DNA of 27,403 nucleotides, from positions 1 to 27,403 of the IMG/VR virus record IMGVR_UViG_3300046028_008198, one strand, 5' to 3'. Below the pieces are notes generated by a model. It worked only from the letters and a program-made list of their open reading frames with translations, had not been told where the DNA came from and made no database searches. The stretch is from a virus. Shown piece by piece: positions 9,065-16,106 of the stretch (the stretch's first letter is position 1; each line of letters begins with the position of its first letter). Made by a program: the position numbers and the translations under genes.

Positions 9065-9765
9065 CAAAAAGGCAATTTTACGAAGTTTTGTTGTTCATAC
9101 TCGCGAAACTTGTCAGTGTATATTTGTTTTAATGTTTTAATTACTCGAGTGATATTATTTGTTTCCAATCCCGTACGTTCTCGAATAAAAATATAAAGTG
9201 CTTTTTTATTGAAATCTTCAATATTTTCTCGTTCTTCAAAAATATGCAAAACTGAGTCAGCTACATGAATATCTACAGAGCTATTAAAAATATAATTTAA
9301 ATTTTCATAGCAATAATCAATATACGCATCCATAAAATATTTCAATGTTTCACGCATATCATCATTATGCATTTCTGTAATGATATTTCGTTGATCATCT
9401 ACATTTATTTCTAATGCATTTGATTTCAATTTACTATAAGCCTTTTGATTCTCAGCAATTAAATAATTAAACGATGTTCTAGTATAATAAGAATATGCTT
9501 TACCTGAATTAGGATTAAATTTGTTTAATCGCTCAGTTAGATAAGTAACTAAATCTGTTTGCAGATCTACAAACGTTGAATCAATATAAGTTGGTTTAAC
9601 TTTATTAATAAGATTTTCTGCCATCTTCATGAACGCAGGATATATAAATCTTCTATAAATCTTTTCTCGTAAAATTTGACTACTATCACTTCGATTATAA
9701 GCCGATATAGCAAGGTCTGTTATTTTGGTAAAGTAAACATTACTTTTTTTCTTCTGTCTCGTCAT
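9064..9765 (-). CDS. 55: Late-transcription sigma factor, gp55-like
   Basis: The 233-aa protein looks like a small phage sigma factor. A region 2-like helical core spans about residues 40-125 and includes NKFNPNSGKAYSYYTRTSF, the typical F-N-P-x-x-G-x-A-x-x-Y-x-T motif of gp55-type proteins, followed by a basic helix NQKAYSKLK. A C-terminal helix-turn-helix-like part (about 190-225) reads RERTGLETNNITRVIKTLKQI. In T4, gp55 directs host RNA polymerase to late promoters with a TATAAATA box. The gene sits just upstream of the baseplate operon and overlaps the previous gene by 26 bases. The candidate late boxes listed here would be its targets. Confidence 0.75.
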   Translation of the reverse strand: MTRQKKKSNVYFTKITDLAISAYNRSDSSQILREKIYRRFIYPAFMKMAENLINKVKPTYIDSTFVDLQTDLVTYLTERLNKFNPNSGKAYSYYTRTSFNYLIAENQKAYSKLKSNALEINVDDQRNIITEMHNDDMRETLKYFMDAYIDYCYENLNYIFNSSVDIHVADSVLHIFEERENIEDFNKKALYIFIRERTGLETNNITRVIKTLKQIYTDKFREYEQQNFVKLPF

Positions 9766-10036
9766 TAAATACGTCTTTTAGTTCGGTGATTGTTTCTTTT
9801 AACATTTGGAATGTAGTCCCTGCCTCATCTTCTGCTTCAAATGCACCTAACCGGTCTATTTCTTGCATTACATCATATGATTGTGAAATTCGGCTATACA
9901 TGTATTCATTAGTCATTTCTAATTCTTCAATATATTCTTGTGCTTCTGCTAACATTCCGGCTAAATAATAAGCCCTATAACCACAATATACTATTGCAGC
10001 AAATAATAATACAGATAAAATTGATAAAAATATCAT
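9740..10036 (-). CDS. Small membrane-anchored coiled-coil protein
   Basis: The 98-aa product has an N-terminal hydrophobic helix (about residues 1-22, FLSILSVLLFAAIVY) that should act as an uncleaved inner-membrane anchor. An acidic cytoplasmic coiled coil follows (about 30-95, LAEAQEYIEELEMTNEYMYS) and the end is Glu/Lys-rich. Its ATG overlaps the HD-domain gene stop as ATGA, and its end overlaps the sigma factor start, so the three genes appear coupled. I recognise no family. A membrane-tethered regulator or lysis-control protein are possible readings that the sequence does not decide. Confidence 0.65.
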   Translation of the reverse strand: MIFLSILSVLLFAAIVYCGYRAYYLAGMLAEAQEYIEELEMTNEYMYSRISQSYDVMQEIDRLGAFEAEDEAGTTFQMLKETITELKDVFNDETEEKK

Positions 10037-10827
10037 AATGAATCAGAGGTGTTAAATGAATTAAATATATTTGATATGTCAGTTAATGTTTGTCCTACAT
10101 TTGGGTTTGATTCTGCTAAATTTTTCAACCCATTACTTTTTGTAATTTTTGATTTTTCAACAACTGGAGTAGGTGTACCATCTTTAAATTGTTTCCAACG
10201 CTCATATTCAATTGTAGATGCCATATGATCTGCATGATGCAATATAATTGGTAAATTTGTTTTTAGTTTTGATTGAGGTGATCTAGAAACAAAATATGGT
10301 TTATTTGCTTCATCATACATTCCATCATGAATCTTGATTGCTTGATATTCTGTCCAAGACAGTTTAACATCATATTCTTGCAACAACCAAACTGATAGGT
10401 CTGGTACCATTGCAAATGGAATTGCTGCATTTGTTTTGTAAAGCTTTCCTTGATTCTTTCGATGCCAATCTGAAGTTTCTGTTTGATATACTTCATTGCC
10501 GTTACCTGGAAATCCTGCCTTGCCTAAATCATGATGCATTGCTGCAAACATCATTTCTTCAACCGTATAGCCTGCCATATTAGCACCCATACCTGCCCAA
10601 GCTTCATGCAAAGTTTTAACACAATCCATAACTCGAAGTACATGATCAACATAGCCGCCGGCAAATGCATTATGAAAATGTTCCATGGAAGAAGCCGGCA
10701 TAAATACCATGCGATCTTCTAATTCATCATACATTTTATTTAATGCATCTTTACGAGACGGAAACAATGTGTTTACACTATTGCGATAATCTTCCCAATT
10801 AGATTTAATTTTTTCTGCTGTTAACAT
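10033..10827 (-). CDS. HD-domain metal-dependent phosphohydrolase
   Basis: The 264-aa protein carries the HD signature. A His-Asp-His pair lies in GGYVDHVLRV (about residues 58-66), the core HHDLGK at about 98-103, IHDGMYDE near 165, and a final LHHADHMAS near 196-204. These residues bind two metals in HD phosphohydrolases, which cut phosphomonoester or phosphodiester bonds of nucleotides. Substrate cannot be read from sequence. Nucleotide or alarmone hydrolysis are the usual options for phage-encoded members. It is followed by the membrane coiled-coil gene with an ATGA overlap and lies upstream of the late sigma gene. Confidence 0.85.
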   Translation of the reverse strand: MLTAEKIKSNWEDYRNSVNTLFPSRKDALNKMYDELEDRMVFMPASSMEHFHNAFAGGYVDHVLRVMDCVKTLHEAWAGMGANMAGYTVEEMMFAAMHHDLGKAGFPGNGNEVYQTETSDWHRKNQGKLYKTNAAIPFAMVPDLSVWLLQEYDVKLSWTEYQAIKIHDGMYDEANKPYFVSRSPQSKLKTNLPIILHHADHMASTIEYERWKQFKDGTPTPVVEKSKITKSNGLKNLAESNPNVGQTLTDISNIFNSFNTSDSL

Positions 10828-10855
10828 AAATTAGTTTTACTAATAATATAATGAA

Positions 10856-11020
10856 TTATTTTCTAATTTCCAATACCTGGCCATTAACTAGCTTGGATGT
10901 GCATTCCCAACATGTAATTGCTGTAGCCTTTGCATCAACCCGGGTTGACACATTGTTGCAATATTTGCATTGTAATTTTTTATATCCTTTTGGTGGAGGA
11001 GTACTTTTGGAGTTTGTCAT
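10856..11020 (-). CDS. 54-aa zinc-ribbon protein
   Basis: A short frame from ATG 11020 to TAA at 10856 encodes MTNSKSTPPPKGYKKLQCKY and onward. It has two CxxC knuckles, Cys18-x-x-Cys21 and Cys37-x-x-Cys40, spaced by fifteen residues that include a basic turn. This is the pattern of a single zinc ribbon. Such ribbons in phages bind nucleic acid or RNA polymerase. The gene fills an otherwise empty gap between the HD gene and a 56-aa gene and keeps the operon direction, which supports it being real. The partner is unknown. Confidence 0.7.
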   Translation of the reverse strand: MTNSKSTPPPKGYKKLQCKYCNNVSTRVDAKATAITCWECTSKLVNGQVLEIRK

Positions 11021-11036
11021 AACATTGTTTTTTTGA

Positions 11037-11207
11037 TTATTCTCTATCTAAATGATAGCGAGCTGAATCTAATTTTGTCATTGCACGTGCTAAATTGTCT
11101 AGTGCTGAATTTTTGTCGGTTGTGCCTTCTCTGAGTGCTTTGCCTACCATTTGAATGATGTTTCTTGCATCTTCAATGTCATCTGTAATTTTGTTTTTGC
11201 TTTTCAT
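11037..11207 (-). CDS. 56-aa helical protein of unknown function
   Basis: The frame from ATG 11207 to TAA at 11037 encodes a soluble, charged and probably all-helical protein (MKSKNKITDDIEDARNIIQM to the end YHLDRE). A good AAGG lies upstream (AAAGAAAGGTTACAT before the ATG) and an ATATTTAT box at 11230-11237. It fills the gap between the uvsE and zinc-ribbon genes in operon direction. I recognise no family. Phage helical microproteins of this type often act as inhibitors or adaptors, which is only a general expectation. Confidence 0.6.
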   Translation of the reverse strand: MKSKNKITDDIEDARNIIQMVGKALREGTTDKNSALDNLARAMTKLDSARYHLDRE

Positions 11208-11229
11208 ATGTAACCTTTCTTTATTTATT

Positions 11230-11237
11230 ATAAATAT
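11230..11237 (-). promoter_or_regulatory. Candidate late promoter box ATATTTAT
   Basis: Minus-strand ATATTTAT in the gap between the uvsE stop and the 56-aa gene, 23 bases before its ATG, followed by AATAAATAAAGAAAGG. Confidence 0.35.
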
Positions 11238-11238
11238 A

Positions 11239-12264
11239 TTATATTAAAATTATTGGTGATTTTTTGCAACACTCAACATTGATATTTAATAGTGCCTGCT
11301 CTTTTGCTTTGGCTTCAACCATAATATCCAATGAATCAACACCATATGTGTTTGGTGTAGTTAAAATATAATCTGCATGTGCTGCCTCACGTATTTTTGT
11401 AAATTCTTTGTATTGTTTTTGAAAGGTTGGCCACTTTGGCAAATCTTCCAATGAGATGCCATGATGTGCAAACATGCGTTCTATAAGGGTTTGGGACTCT
11501 CTACGGCGTGATTCTGAATAATGGGTACATTGGGTTACATTATGTCGATCCCAAGTCTCTCGTGCTAAAAAGAAGGCTTCGCGTTCGGATAAGTCACCAG
11601 TATTGAAAGTGTGATGCCAATAGTCAAATGTAACGGGAATTGCAATTTCTTGATAAAGCATCTCATATAAGTCTCGTACGGAATACATGGAGGCCTTGTC
11701 ATCATTTTCAATAACTAGTCGCGATTTGCAAGAATCTGATAAACGATCCCAATTATGCAACCATCTTGCAATAGTACCGGGCTTATCATTATAAGTAGCA
11801 CCTACATGAATATTTATCTTGTTTTCAAAGCTAGGAGCAAAGCCCATAAGATCAAATAGTTCAGAATGTCTTTCTAGGCTAACAATGCTATTATCAACAA
11901 CTACAGCATCGGGACTACCTAGTATATGGAAAGGACCAGGATGTGTTGTAATGCGATGGCCATGCAATTTTGCATAGTCGCCGGCAGCACGAAGATGTGT
12001 GGTAATTTCTGCAATGCCAGGTAAATCATGTAACTCGTAATGATTCCACCGAGGAAAGAGTTCTGATCCTAGACGGAACAGACGAATATCATGTGCCTCA
12101 TTCCATTCTAGTATAGTTATCAAATCTCGAGCATTTGCTAACGCAATGTCAGATGCTAATTGTAAGCCGCCTTGTTTAAACTTGCGATCAATTAAAGAGC
12201 GACCCGTACGGATGCCTTGCTGTCCAAGCTCCATATTAATACATGCATATCCCGTTCTAATCAT
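11239..12264 (-). CDS. uvsE: UV damage endonuclease (UvsE/UVDE family)
   Basis: The 341-aa product shows the TIM-barrel motifs of UVDE in order: GYACIN near residue 5, RLGSELFP at 64-71, THPGP at 107-111, NIHVGA at 151-156, IENDDK at 185-190 and FDYWHH at 213-218. The His, Glu and Asp residues in these motifs bind the metal cluster. UVDE nicks DNA immediately 5' of cyclobutane dimers and 6-4 photoproducts, starting an excision repair route independent of UvrABC. Length fits the family. The 109-base gap upstream is shared with a divergent gene and probably holds promoters for both. G+C is somewhat higher than in neighbours, so acquisition is possible. Confidence 0.93.
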   Translation of the reverse strand: MIRTGYACINMELGQQGIRTGRSLIDRKFKQGGLQLASDIALANARDLITILEWNEAHDIRLFRLGSELFPRWNHYELHDLPGIAEITTHLRAAGDYAKLHGHRITTHPGPFHILGSPDAVVVDNSIVSLERHSELFDLMGFAPSFENKINIHVGATYNDKPGTIARWLHNWDRLSDSCKSRLVIENDDKASMYSVRDLYEMLYQEIAIPVTFDYWHHTFNTGDLSEREAFFLARETWDRHNVTQCTHYSESRRRESQTLIERMFAHHGISLEDLPKWPTFQKQYKEFTKIREAAHADYILTTPNTYGVDSLDIMVEAKAKEQALLNINVECCKKSPIILI

Positions 12265-12340
12265 AGTATTTTTATATATAATATGAAATTTATTTGGAAA
12301 ATCAAATATTTTTTATTTTTCTTTTATTTTTTTTTTGCTT

Positions 12341-12348
12341 ATATTTAT
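12341..12348 (+). promoter_or_regulatory. Candidate late promoter box ATATTTAT (plus strand)
   Basis: Plus-strand ATATTTAT, 26 bases before the ATG of the plus-strand gene, followed by AAAGAAAC and AAAAGGAA. Its minus-strand reading is TATAAATATA, pointing toward uvsE, so the site may serve that gene instead. Confidence 0.35.
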
Positions 12349-12373
12349 ATAAAAGAAACTAAAAGGAATACGA

Positions 12374-13003
12374 ATGAAAAATACATTAGCTGAAAATATG
12401 CTTCGATTTGGCGTAAAGAATTTATCCAAGTCAGATGTTAAAAAAATTAATGAATCGTCACTGTTAACAGAAGGCTTTAAAGGACAAGACGGTATTACAT
12501 ATGCATTAAACTTTAAAGATCAATTCGCGTTTGACACGTACGTTACAAATTTTCCGCAAACTGTCGGTGCAACGCCACCATGGGTTTATGGAGCGCCTGA
12601 AGCTAACAGAGCAGCTGCTGGAGCAAAATGGAGCACTGAACGATTTAATTTAATGAAATGTATCATGTTGGCCATGGCACACCAAGGATATACGCCGAAA
12701 TTTTTAAATTCGTTAAAATACACAGATGTTGTTGGAATTTTAGCCAAGTCAGCACCAGTCCTTAGTAAAGCATATAATTCTAGTGCAGATACTAATTTTT
12801 CAATGGGATTAAGTGATTTTCAAAGTAGAATTAAAGATTGGCAAAAAATGATTGCACCAGATCCTGAAAATAAAGCTAAACAAATACCATATTGGGATCA
12901 TTTTCGAAACGTATATCTAGTTCCAATAGTTGCAGCTAAGACAGCATTAATAGTTCCTAAAGCAGCAACTCCTGTGAAACCAGCTCCCCCTGTTAAAAAT
13001 TAA
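12374..13003 (+). CDS. Unknown, possibly virion-associated protein with an N-terminal propeptide-like leader
   Basis: This is the only convincing plus-strand gene. It encodes 209 aa starting MKNTLAENMLRFGVKNLSKS and reaching NESSLLTEG at about residues 26-34. The LTE|G end looks like a T4-type prohead protease site (LxE), and the leader is basic and amphipathic. The body (about 35-185) is helical with aromatic patches (PPWVYGAP, WDHFRNVYLVP). The C-terminus is an Ala/Pro/Val/Lys tail ending in PAPPVKN. The ATG follows AAAAGGAATACGA, a plausible ribosome site, and an ATATTTAT box lies 26 bases upstream. A terminator follows 18 bases after the stop. Function is unknown. Confidence 0.75.
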   Translation: MKNTLAENMLRFGVKNLSKSDVKKINESSLLTEGFKGQDGITYALNFKDQFAFDTYVTNFPQTVGATPPWVYGAPEANRAAAGAKWSTERFNLMKCIMLAMAHQGYTPKFLNSLKYTDVVGILAKSAPVLSKAYNSSADTNFSMGLSDFQSRIKDWQKMIAPDPENKAKQIPYWDHFRNVYLVPIVAAKTALIVPKAATPVKPAPPVKN

Positions 13004-13020
13004 AAATATATTAAAGTAGT

Positions 13021-13049
13021 AAGCCCACCTGCAGAGATGGGCTTTTTTA
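13021..13049 (+). terminator. Rho-independent terminator of the plus-strand gene
   Basis: AGCCCA (13022-13027), a ten-base loop and TGGGCT (13038-13043) form a six-base-pair stem followed by six T residues. It lies 18 bases after the stop of the plus-strand gene and also separates it from the convergent minus-strand gene. Confidence 0.85.
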
Positions 13050-13066
13050 CTGTTCATAAAAACAAT

Positions 13067-13489
13067 TTAAAAAATTGTAAAAGCTTTAAATACTAATAAT
13101 TCAGTTATACTTCCATTATTTTCAAAATAGGCAGCGTTGCTATTGCAAACTACAATTCCATATATGAAATCAAATTCATTATTAGGGTCTGTAAATTCAA
13201 TTTCAAAATCTTTATCTGATTTTTTATTGTTAACAATAAAATTAACTCGAATTAGTTCGCCGCCTGCAGTTTTAAAAATACACACATTATGTGTAAAATC
13301 AAGTTTATATGAAAATGTAAGTGGTAAATCAATCGGTAGTTCTATATCCGGGTGATTTAAAATCTCAGATAGTGATCTATCATTTGATCCGACAGCATCC
13401 GCTGTTTGAAATACAGTAATGGTAACTACTTGAGCATTATTTGAAAATGCTACTACTGCAAAAATTGCGGAAAGAATTAAATTTTTCAT
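13067..13489 (-). CDS. Small secreted protein with a Sec signal peptide
   Basis: The frame is open further upstream, but the ATG at 13489 gives a textbook signal peptide: MKN, a hydrophobic core LILSAIFAVVAF, then SNNAQ at residues 16-20, with likely cleavage around the Ala-Gln. Mature proteins beginning near Gln are frequent in Bacteroidota. The mature part (about 120 aa) is beta-rich (TFSYKLDFTHNVCIFKT, FDFIYGIVVCNSNA) with two Cys that could pair in the periplasm. No family is recognised. A protein exported by the infected cell could act in the envelope, for example in exclusion or surface change, but that is speculation. It is convergent with the plus-strand gene. Confidence 0.65.
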   Translation of the reverse strand: MKNLILSAIFAVVAFSNNAQVVTITVFQTADAVGSNDRSLSEILNHPDIELPIDLPLTFSYKLDFTHNVCIFKTAGGELIRVNFIVNNKKSDKDFEIEFTDPNNEFDFIYGIVVCNSNAAYFENNGSITELLVFKAFTIF

Positions 13490-13568
13490 GATATAAATTT
13501 TTAAGTGGTTAATTATACTATATAATAAGATATATAATATTAATATCCAACCAGAACGCAAAAAAAGT

Positions 13569-14144
13569 TTAATCTTTTTTTACAAATCCACTTAAAAAAT
13601 CTCGTTGACGTTGTATTGCTATATCTAACTGTTTGGGTTTAGAAACTCTTCGTTTTGGTGTATCGTGTTTATTGTCTCCATCAATGCCAAGTTTAACGTC
13701 CAAATTTGTGCTGTTTCTTGCGGATCCACTGTTTGAATCTTTTCTACTAGCTTCATCATTATTTCTTCTGAGTAAGTTACTATTGCTCGAGCTTTTATTC
13801 GTTGACCGATCGATGACGAGAGGAACTGTTGTAGTTGTTCTGGGCTTAGCATCGTTTTGGAAGCGTTTGATAAGAGATTCTTGCCCAATGGATCTAGTGT
13901 CTTCAAGGTAGATGCATCCTGTGTTATACTGAGTCTTTTGCCCCTTAATTTCAATGCCGCACGGATACTTAGCACCTGCAGGCGATTCCACAGTATATTG
14001 AATTCCCCAACCAGCTTTTTTAAATTTTTTAACATAACCTACTTGTTTATACCCCAACCAAGAAAAAAAGACTGGTGTTTCTATTTGAAAATGCACTTTG
14101 TCAAATTGTTTTTGAATAGCTTCTGATATTTTTTGTTTTGCCAT
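13569..14144 (-). CDS. Unknown 191-aa protein with folded N-half and low-complexity C-half
   Basis: The first 85 residues look like a compact beta-rich domain (VFFSWLGYKQVGYVKKF, GWGIQYTVES, YPCGIEIKG). The rest (about 90-170) is a Ser/Asn/Arg/Lys-rich low-complexity segment (TTTTVPLVIDRSTNKSSS), and the last 20 residues form a basic amphipathic helix. The low-complexity half coincides with a second open frame on the same strand (13625-13852), and this stretch is visibly richer in G+C than its surroundings, as expected if two frames constrain it. It may be a DNA-binding or scaffold-type protein. No family is recognised. Confidence 0.6.
   Translation of the reverse strand: MAKQKISEAIQKQFDKVHFQIETPVFFSWLGYKQVGYVKKFKKAGWGIQYTVESPAGAKYPCGIEIKGQKTQYNTGCIYLEDTRSIGQESLIKRFQNDAKPRTTTTVPLVIDRSTNKSSSNSNLLRRNNDEASRKDSNSGSARNSTNLDVKLGIDGDNKHDTPKRRVSKPKQLDIAIQRQRDFLSGFVKKD
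13625..13852 (-). CDS. Possible overlapping gene (75 aa) inside the 191-aa gene
   Basis: In another frame of the same strand, an ATG at 13852 opens 75 codons encoding MLSPEQLQQFLSSSIGQRIK and on to EEFLNPNS. This reads as a normal helical protein with balanced residues, unlike the low-complexity product of the longer frame over the same bases. The open frame extends up to 14035, but the upstream part looks less protein-like. Third-position A/T content at 13681-13860 is similar for both frames and higher than at the remaining position, by hand count. Alternatives are a frameshift fusion joining the N-half of the 191-aa gene to this frame, or chance. Confidence 0.35.
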   Translation of the reverse strand: MLSPEQLQQFLSSSIGQRIKARAIVTYSEEIMMKLVEKIQTVDPQETAQIWTLNLALMETINTIHQNEEFLNPNS

Positions 14145-14150
14145 TATATA

Positions 14151-14591
14151 TTAGTTAGTACATATACATGATATCTGATCTATAATTTTAAAGACCCTCA
14201 TATATCTTGTAATTTTGTCGCGCTTAAATGCTTTTTCCATGTTTTTGTCGCGTTGAAGAATATATCCCGATTCGATGAATTTATATACGATGTGCCGAAC
14301 TGCTTTTAAACTGTTTGATTCAATCATTAAATTTTCGTCATCAATCAAAACTTCAATATGATCAGAACCCCTAGGCATCGAAACAGATTCTGTATCAAGT
14401 TCGTTTGACTCTAAAATTTGATCTTTTAATGTTGCAAAAAATTTACCTAGATCCAAGTTATTATTAGAATATCGATATAACGCAGCTTCATATAATTCCA
14501 TGAAAAATAATATTCGTTCTTTTTTTGGTAATTGCTTGAAGTAACTATATTCTGCATAGTTAACAGTCATTAAATCAAATATTGGTTTCAT
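14151..14591 (-). CDS. Unknown 146-aa helical protein
   Basis: The product (MKPIFDLMTVNYAEYSYFKQ...) is helical, rich in Tyr, Lys and Asp/Glu, without membrane segment or signal peptide. A repeated aromatic helix (PKKERILFFMELYEAALYRYS, about residues 23-43) is followed by an acidic centre (HIEVLIDDENLMIES). A basic C-terminal region with RDKNMEKAFKRDKITRYMRVF could bind nucleic acid. The C-terminus has two Cys separated by one residue (ISCICTN). The start overlaps the upstream 61-aa gene by 17 bases. I recognise no family. Confidence 0.65.
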   Translation of the reverse strand: MKPIFDLMTVNYAEYSYFKQLPKKERILFFMELYEAALYRYSNNNLDLGKFFATLKDQILESNELDTESVSMPRGSDHIEVLIDDENLMIESNSLKAVRHIVYKFIESGYILQRDKNMEKAFKRDKITRYMRVFKIIDQISCICTN

Positions 14592-14760
14592 AAGTTAATA
14601 CCTGTTTTATTTCAAATAATTCAGTTATCACATCTTTTGGTAACTGCTTCAATTCCATAATAAAATGTTGCGCTTCAGACAAACTAGTTGCCTTAACGCG
14701 ACCTACGGGTTCGCAAGTACTATCTGCTTTATAATAAAATACGTACGTTGATATAGGCAT
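14575..14760 (-). CDS. Unknown 61-aa protein
   Basis: A compact product with two strands (TYVFYYKADST, PVGRVKATS) and a helix with the motif SLSEAQHFIMELKQLP (about residues 26-41). The strand-strand-helix pattern with SLSEAQ resembles small phage domains that process or modify nucleic-acid proteins, also seen in the DUF4494-like gene of this window (ALSVTEAEA). The stop overlaps the next gene by 17 bases, so the two are likely coupled. No function is assigned. Confidence 0.6.
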   Translation of the reverse strand: MPISTYVFYYKADSTCEPVGRVKATSLSEAQHFIMELKQLPKDVITELFEIKQVLTYETNI

Positions 14761-14764
14761 TTTA

Positions 14765-15160
14765 TTATATATATAAACCTAACTGATATCCCTTTATTGT
14801 TGTTTTTACTGCATCATCTAACGTTGTAGATAATTTGCCAATTTCTTGTTTATTTAACATGAAATTGCGTCCTTTAATGGAAATTTCCATAGTAGTATCC
14901 TTGCTTAGTTTTTCAGCATACAAATTATCAGACAATGTATTATATAATTTTGCATATGCAATTAAATCTTTGTATCGCATTAAAATATGTTGTCCTGCAA
15001 TATGCAATTCTCCAATTGTTGTGTTCATTGGATCATCACTAAAATTTTCGGCTGAAATCTTAGCTTCGAATACGAAATCTAAATCTGCCCATGTATTTCC
15101 ATAGCGAGTTCTAAATTCGTCGCTTACGCCCCATGGATGATTAATACTTTTTGTTGTCAT
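14765..15160 (-). CDS. Unknown 131-aa protein
   Basis: The product starts MTTKSINHPWGVSDEFRTRY and contains a central antiparallel-looking part (TTIGELHIAGQHILMRYKDL, about residues 46-65) and a helical end (KLSTTLDDAVKTTIKGYQLG). The middle resembles a beta-sandwich with an adjacent helix pair. No catalytic motif, membrane segment or signal peptide is seen. It is separated from the methyltransferase gene by two bases and from the 61-aa gene by four, so it is part of one operon from 14.1 to 16.6 kb. No family is recognised. Confidence 0.65.
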   Translation of the reverse strand: MTTKSINHPWGVSDEFRTRYGNTWADLDFVFEAKISAENFSDDPMNTTIGELHIAGQHILMRYKDLIAYAKLYNTLSDNLYAEKLSKDTTMEISIKGRNFMLNKQEIGKLSTTLDDAVKTTIKGYQLGLYI

Positions 15161-15162
15161 TG

Positions 15163-15819
15163 TTATTGGAATTTATAAATTAATATTGTATATACGTCTT
15201 TTGAATAATTGTGTCGGACTGTCACATATCGATACTTTTCAATAAGCAGGTCCATCATAAGTCCTGGATGTACATAAAAAAAGCCTTCGTGGTGTTTGGT
15301 GCCTATAGGCGATAATAAATTAAATGCTACTACTGTATTAGATGCCTCATACATGATATCAATATCATCAAATAGCTTTTGCAAATCTTTGTCTTCAGTT
15401 TCACATCTTCGTTGAGTAAAGACTCCTGATGCTACTACCCAATCATGTTTGTTTAATTTTGCGGTTTCAAATGCTCCGATGGTTGTATCATAGCCATATT
15501 TTTCTTTAGCTAGATCAGCCATGATTGGATTATGATCAATTCCTGTCCATGGTGCTGGTTCTCCAAAAAATTCCGTGATGAAATTACACATATCACCACG
15601 ACCACTTCCTATATCTAAAATAGATTGCGAAGGAGTGAATCCTACTAGTAAATTTTGGAACAAATACAATTGTTCATTTGTTTCATGATAGCCAACTGAT
15701 TTTGGACTATGCATCATGTAATCCGGGTCTGTTGGTGTTAATTCATCCCAACGCTGTTTTTCTTCCGTTGCGGTATCAATGATACCTAAAATTTTGTCTT
15801 GTAAGTTTTGTTGTTCCAT
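15163..15819 (-). CDS. Class I SAM-dependent methyltransferase
   Basis: The 218-aa protein contains motif I, ILDIGSGRGDMC (about residues 67-78), the SAM-binding Gly-rich loop, followed by an acidic-loop equivalent WTGIDHNP (about 91-98) and a motif IV-like WVVASGVF (near 127-134). The usual order of a Rossmann-fold methyltransferase is kept. There is no DPPY/NPPY motif, so DNA adenine or N4-cytosine methylation is not indicated, and no Pro-Cys pair of C5 enzymes. The substrate could be a nucleoside, protein or small molecule. It lies in an operon with small unknown genes and overlaps the next by one base (TAATG). Confidence 0.85.
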   Translation of the reverse strand: MEQQNLQDKILGIIDTATEEKQRWDELTPTDPDYMMHSPKSVGYHETNEQLYLFQNLLVGFTPSQSILDIGSGRGDMCNFITEFFGEPAPWTGIDHNPIMADLAKEKYGYDTTIGAFETAKLNKHDWVVASGVFTQRRCETEDKDLQKLFDDIDIMYEASNTVVAFNLLSPIGTKHHEGFFYVHPGLMMDLLIEKYRYVTVRHNYSKDVYTILIYKFQ

Positions 15820-16106
15820 TATCGTTTATGAATTCGATTAGCAATACGTTCTTTATTTTGCATTTTTTTTTCGTCCGACATCATTTTCTTTAAAGGATGT
15901 GTACGGTTCATGTTACGTTCGGTGCGCATAGTTAAAAGTGCATTATTCCATGCTTCTTCTATTGTATCACAATCGTCAAATAGAAATATGTCATTTAAAT
16001 TTTGATCGTGCCACCCTACATAATATTGACCCTTAGGCGACATATTAAGCATCGCCCCAGGATAATATTTATTAACATGTTTTTGTATAGAATCAATAGA
16101 TTTCAT
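15819..16106 (-). CDS. Unknown 95-aa protein
   Basis: The ATG at 16106 is preferred over an earlier TTG at 16112 because it shares a base with the upstream stop (TAATG), the coupling used elsewhere here. The N-half (MKSIDSIQKHVNKYYPGA, then QYYVGWHDQNLNDIFLFDDC) resembles a small alpha/beta domain with a Trp-x-x-Ala-Trp-like helix (TIEEAWNNAL). The C-half is strongly basic (RTHPLKKMMSDEKKMQNKER), likely binding nucleic acid or forming a coiled coil. No family is recognised. Confidence 0.65.
   Translation of the reverse strand: MKSIDSIQKHVNKYYPGAMLNMSPKGQYYVGWHDQNLNDIFLFDDCDTIEEAWNNALLTMRTERNMNRTHPLKKMMSDEKKMQNKERIANRIHKR

Noticed and set aside
13490-13561. Longer start of the secreted protein at 13561
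   Set aside because: It would place 24 residues, partly hydrophobic, before a textbook signal peptide; the inner ATG is better.
13625-14035. Full 136-aa version of the overlapping frame
   Set aside because: The upstream 61 codons overlap the folded N-half of the 191-aa gene and look unlike a protein, so only the inner ATG version is kept as possible.
15163-15819. DNA methyltransferase of a restriction-modification system
   Set aside because: No N/DPPY or PC motif and no restriction-type gene beside it; only the general SAM-binding motif is seen.
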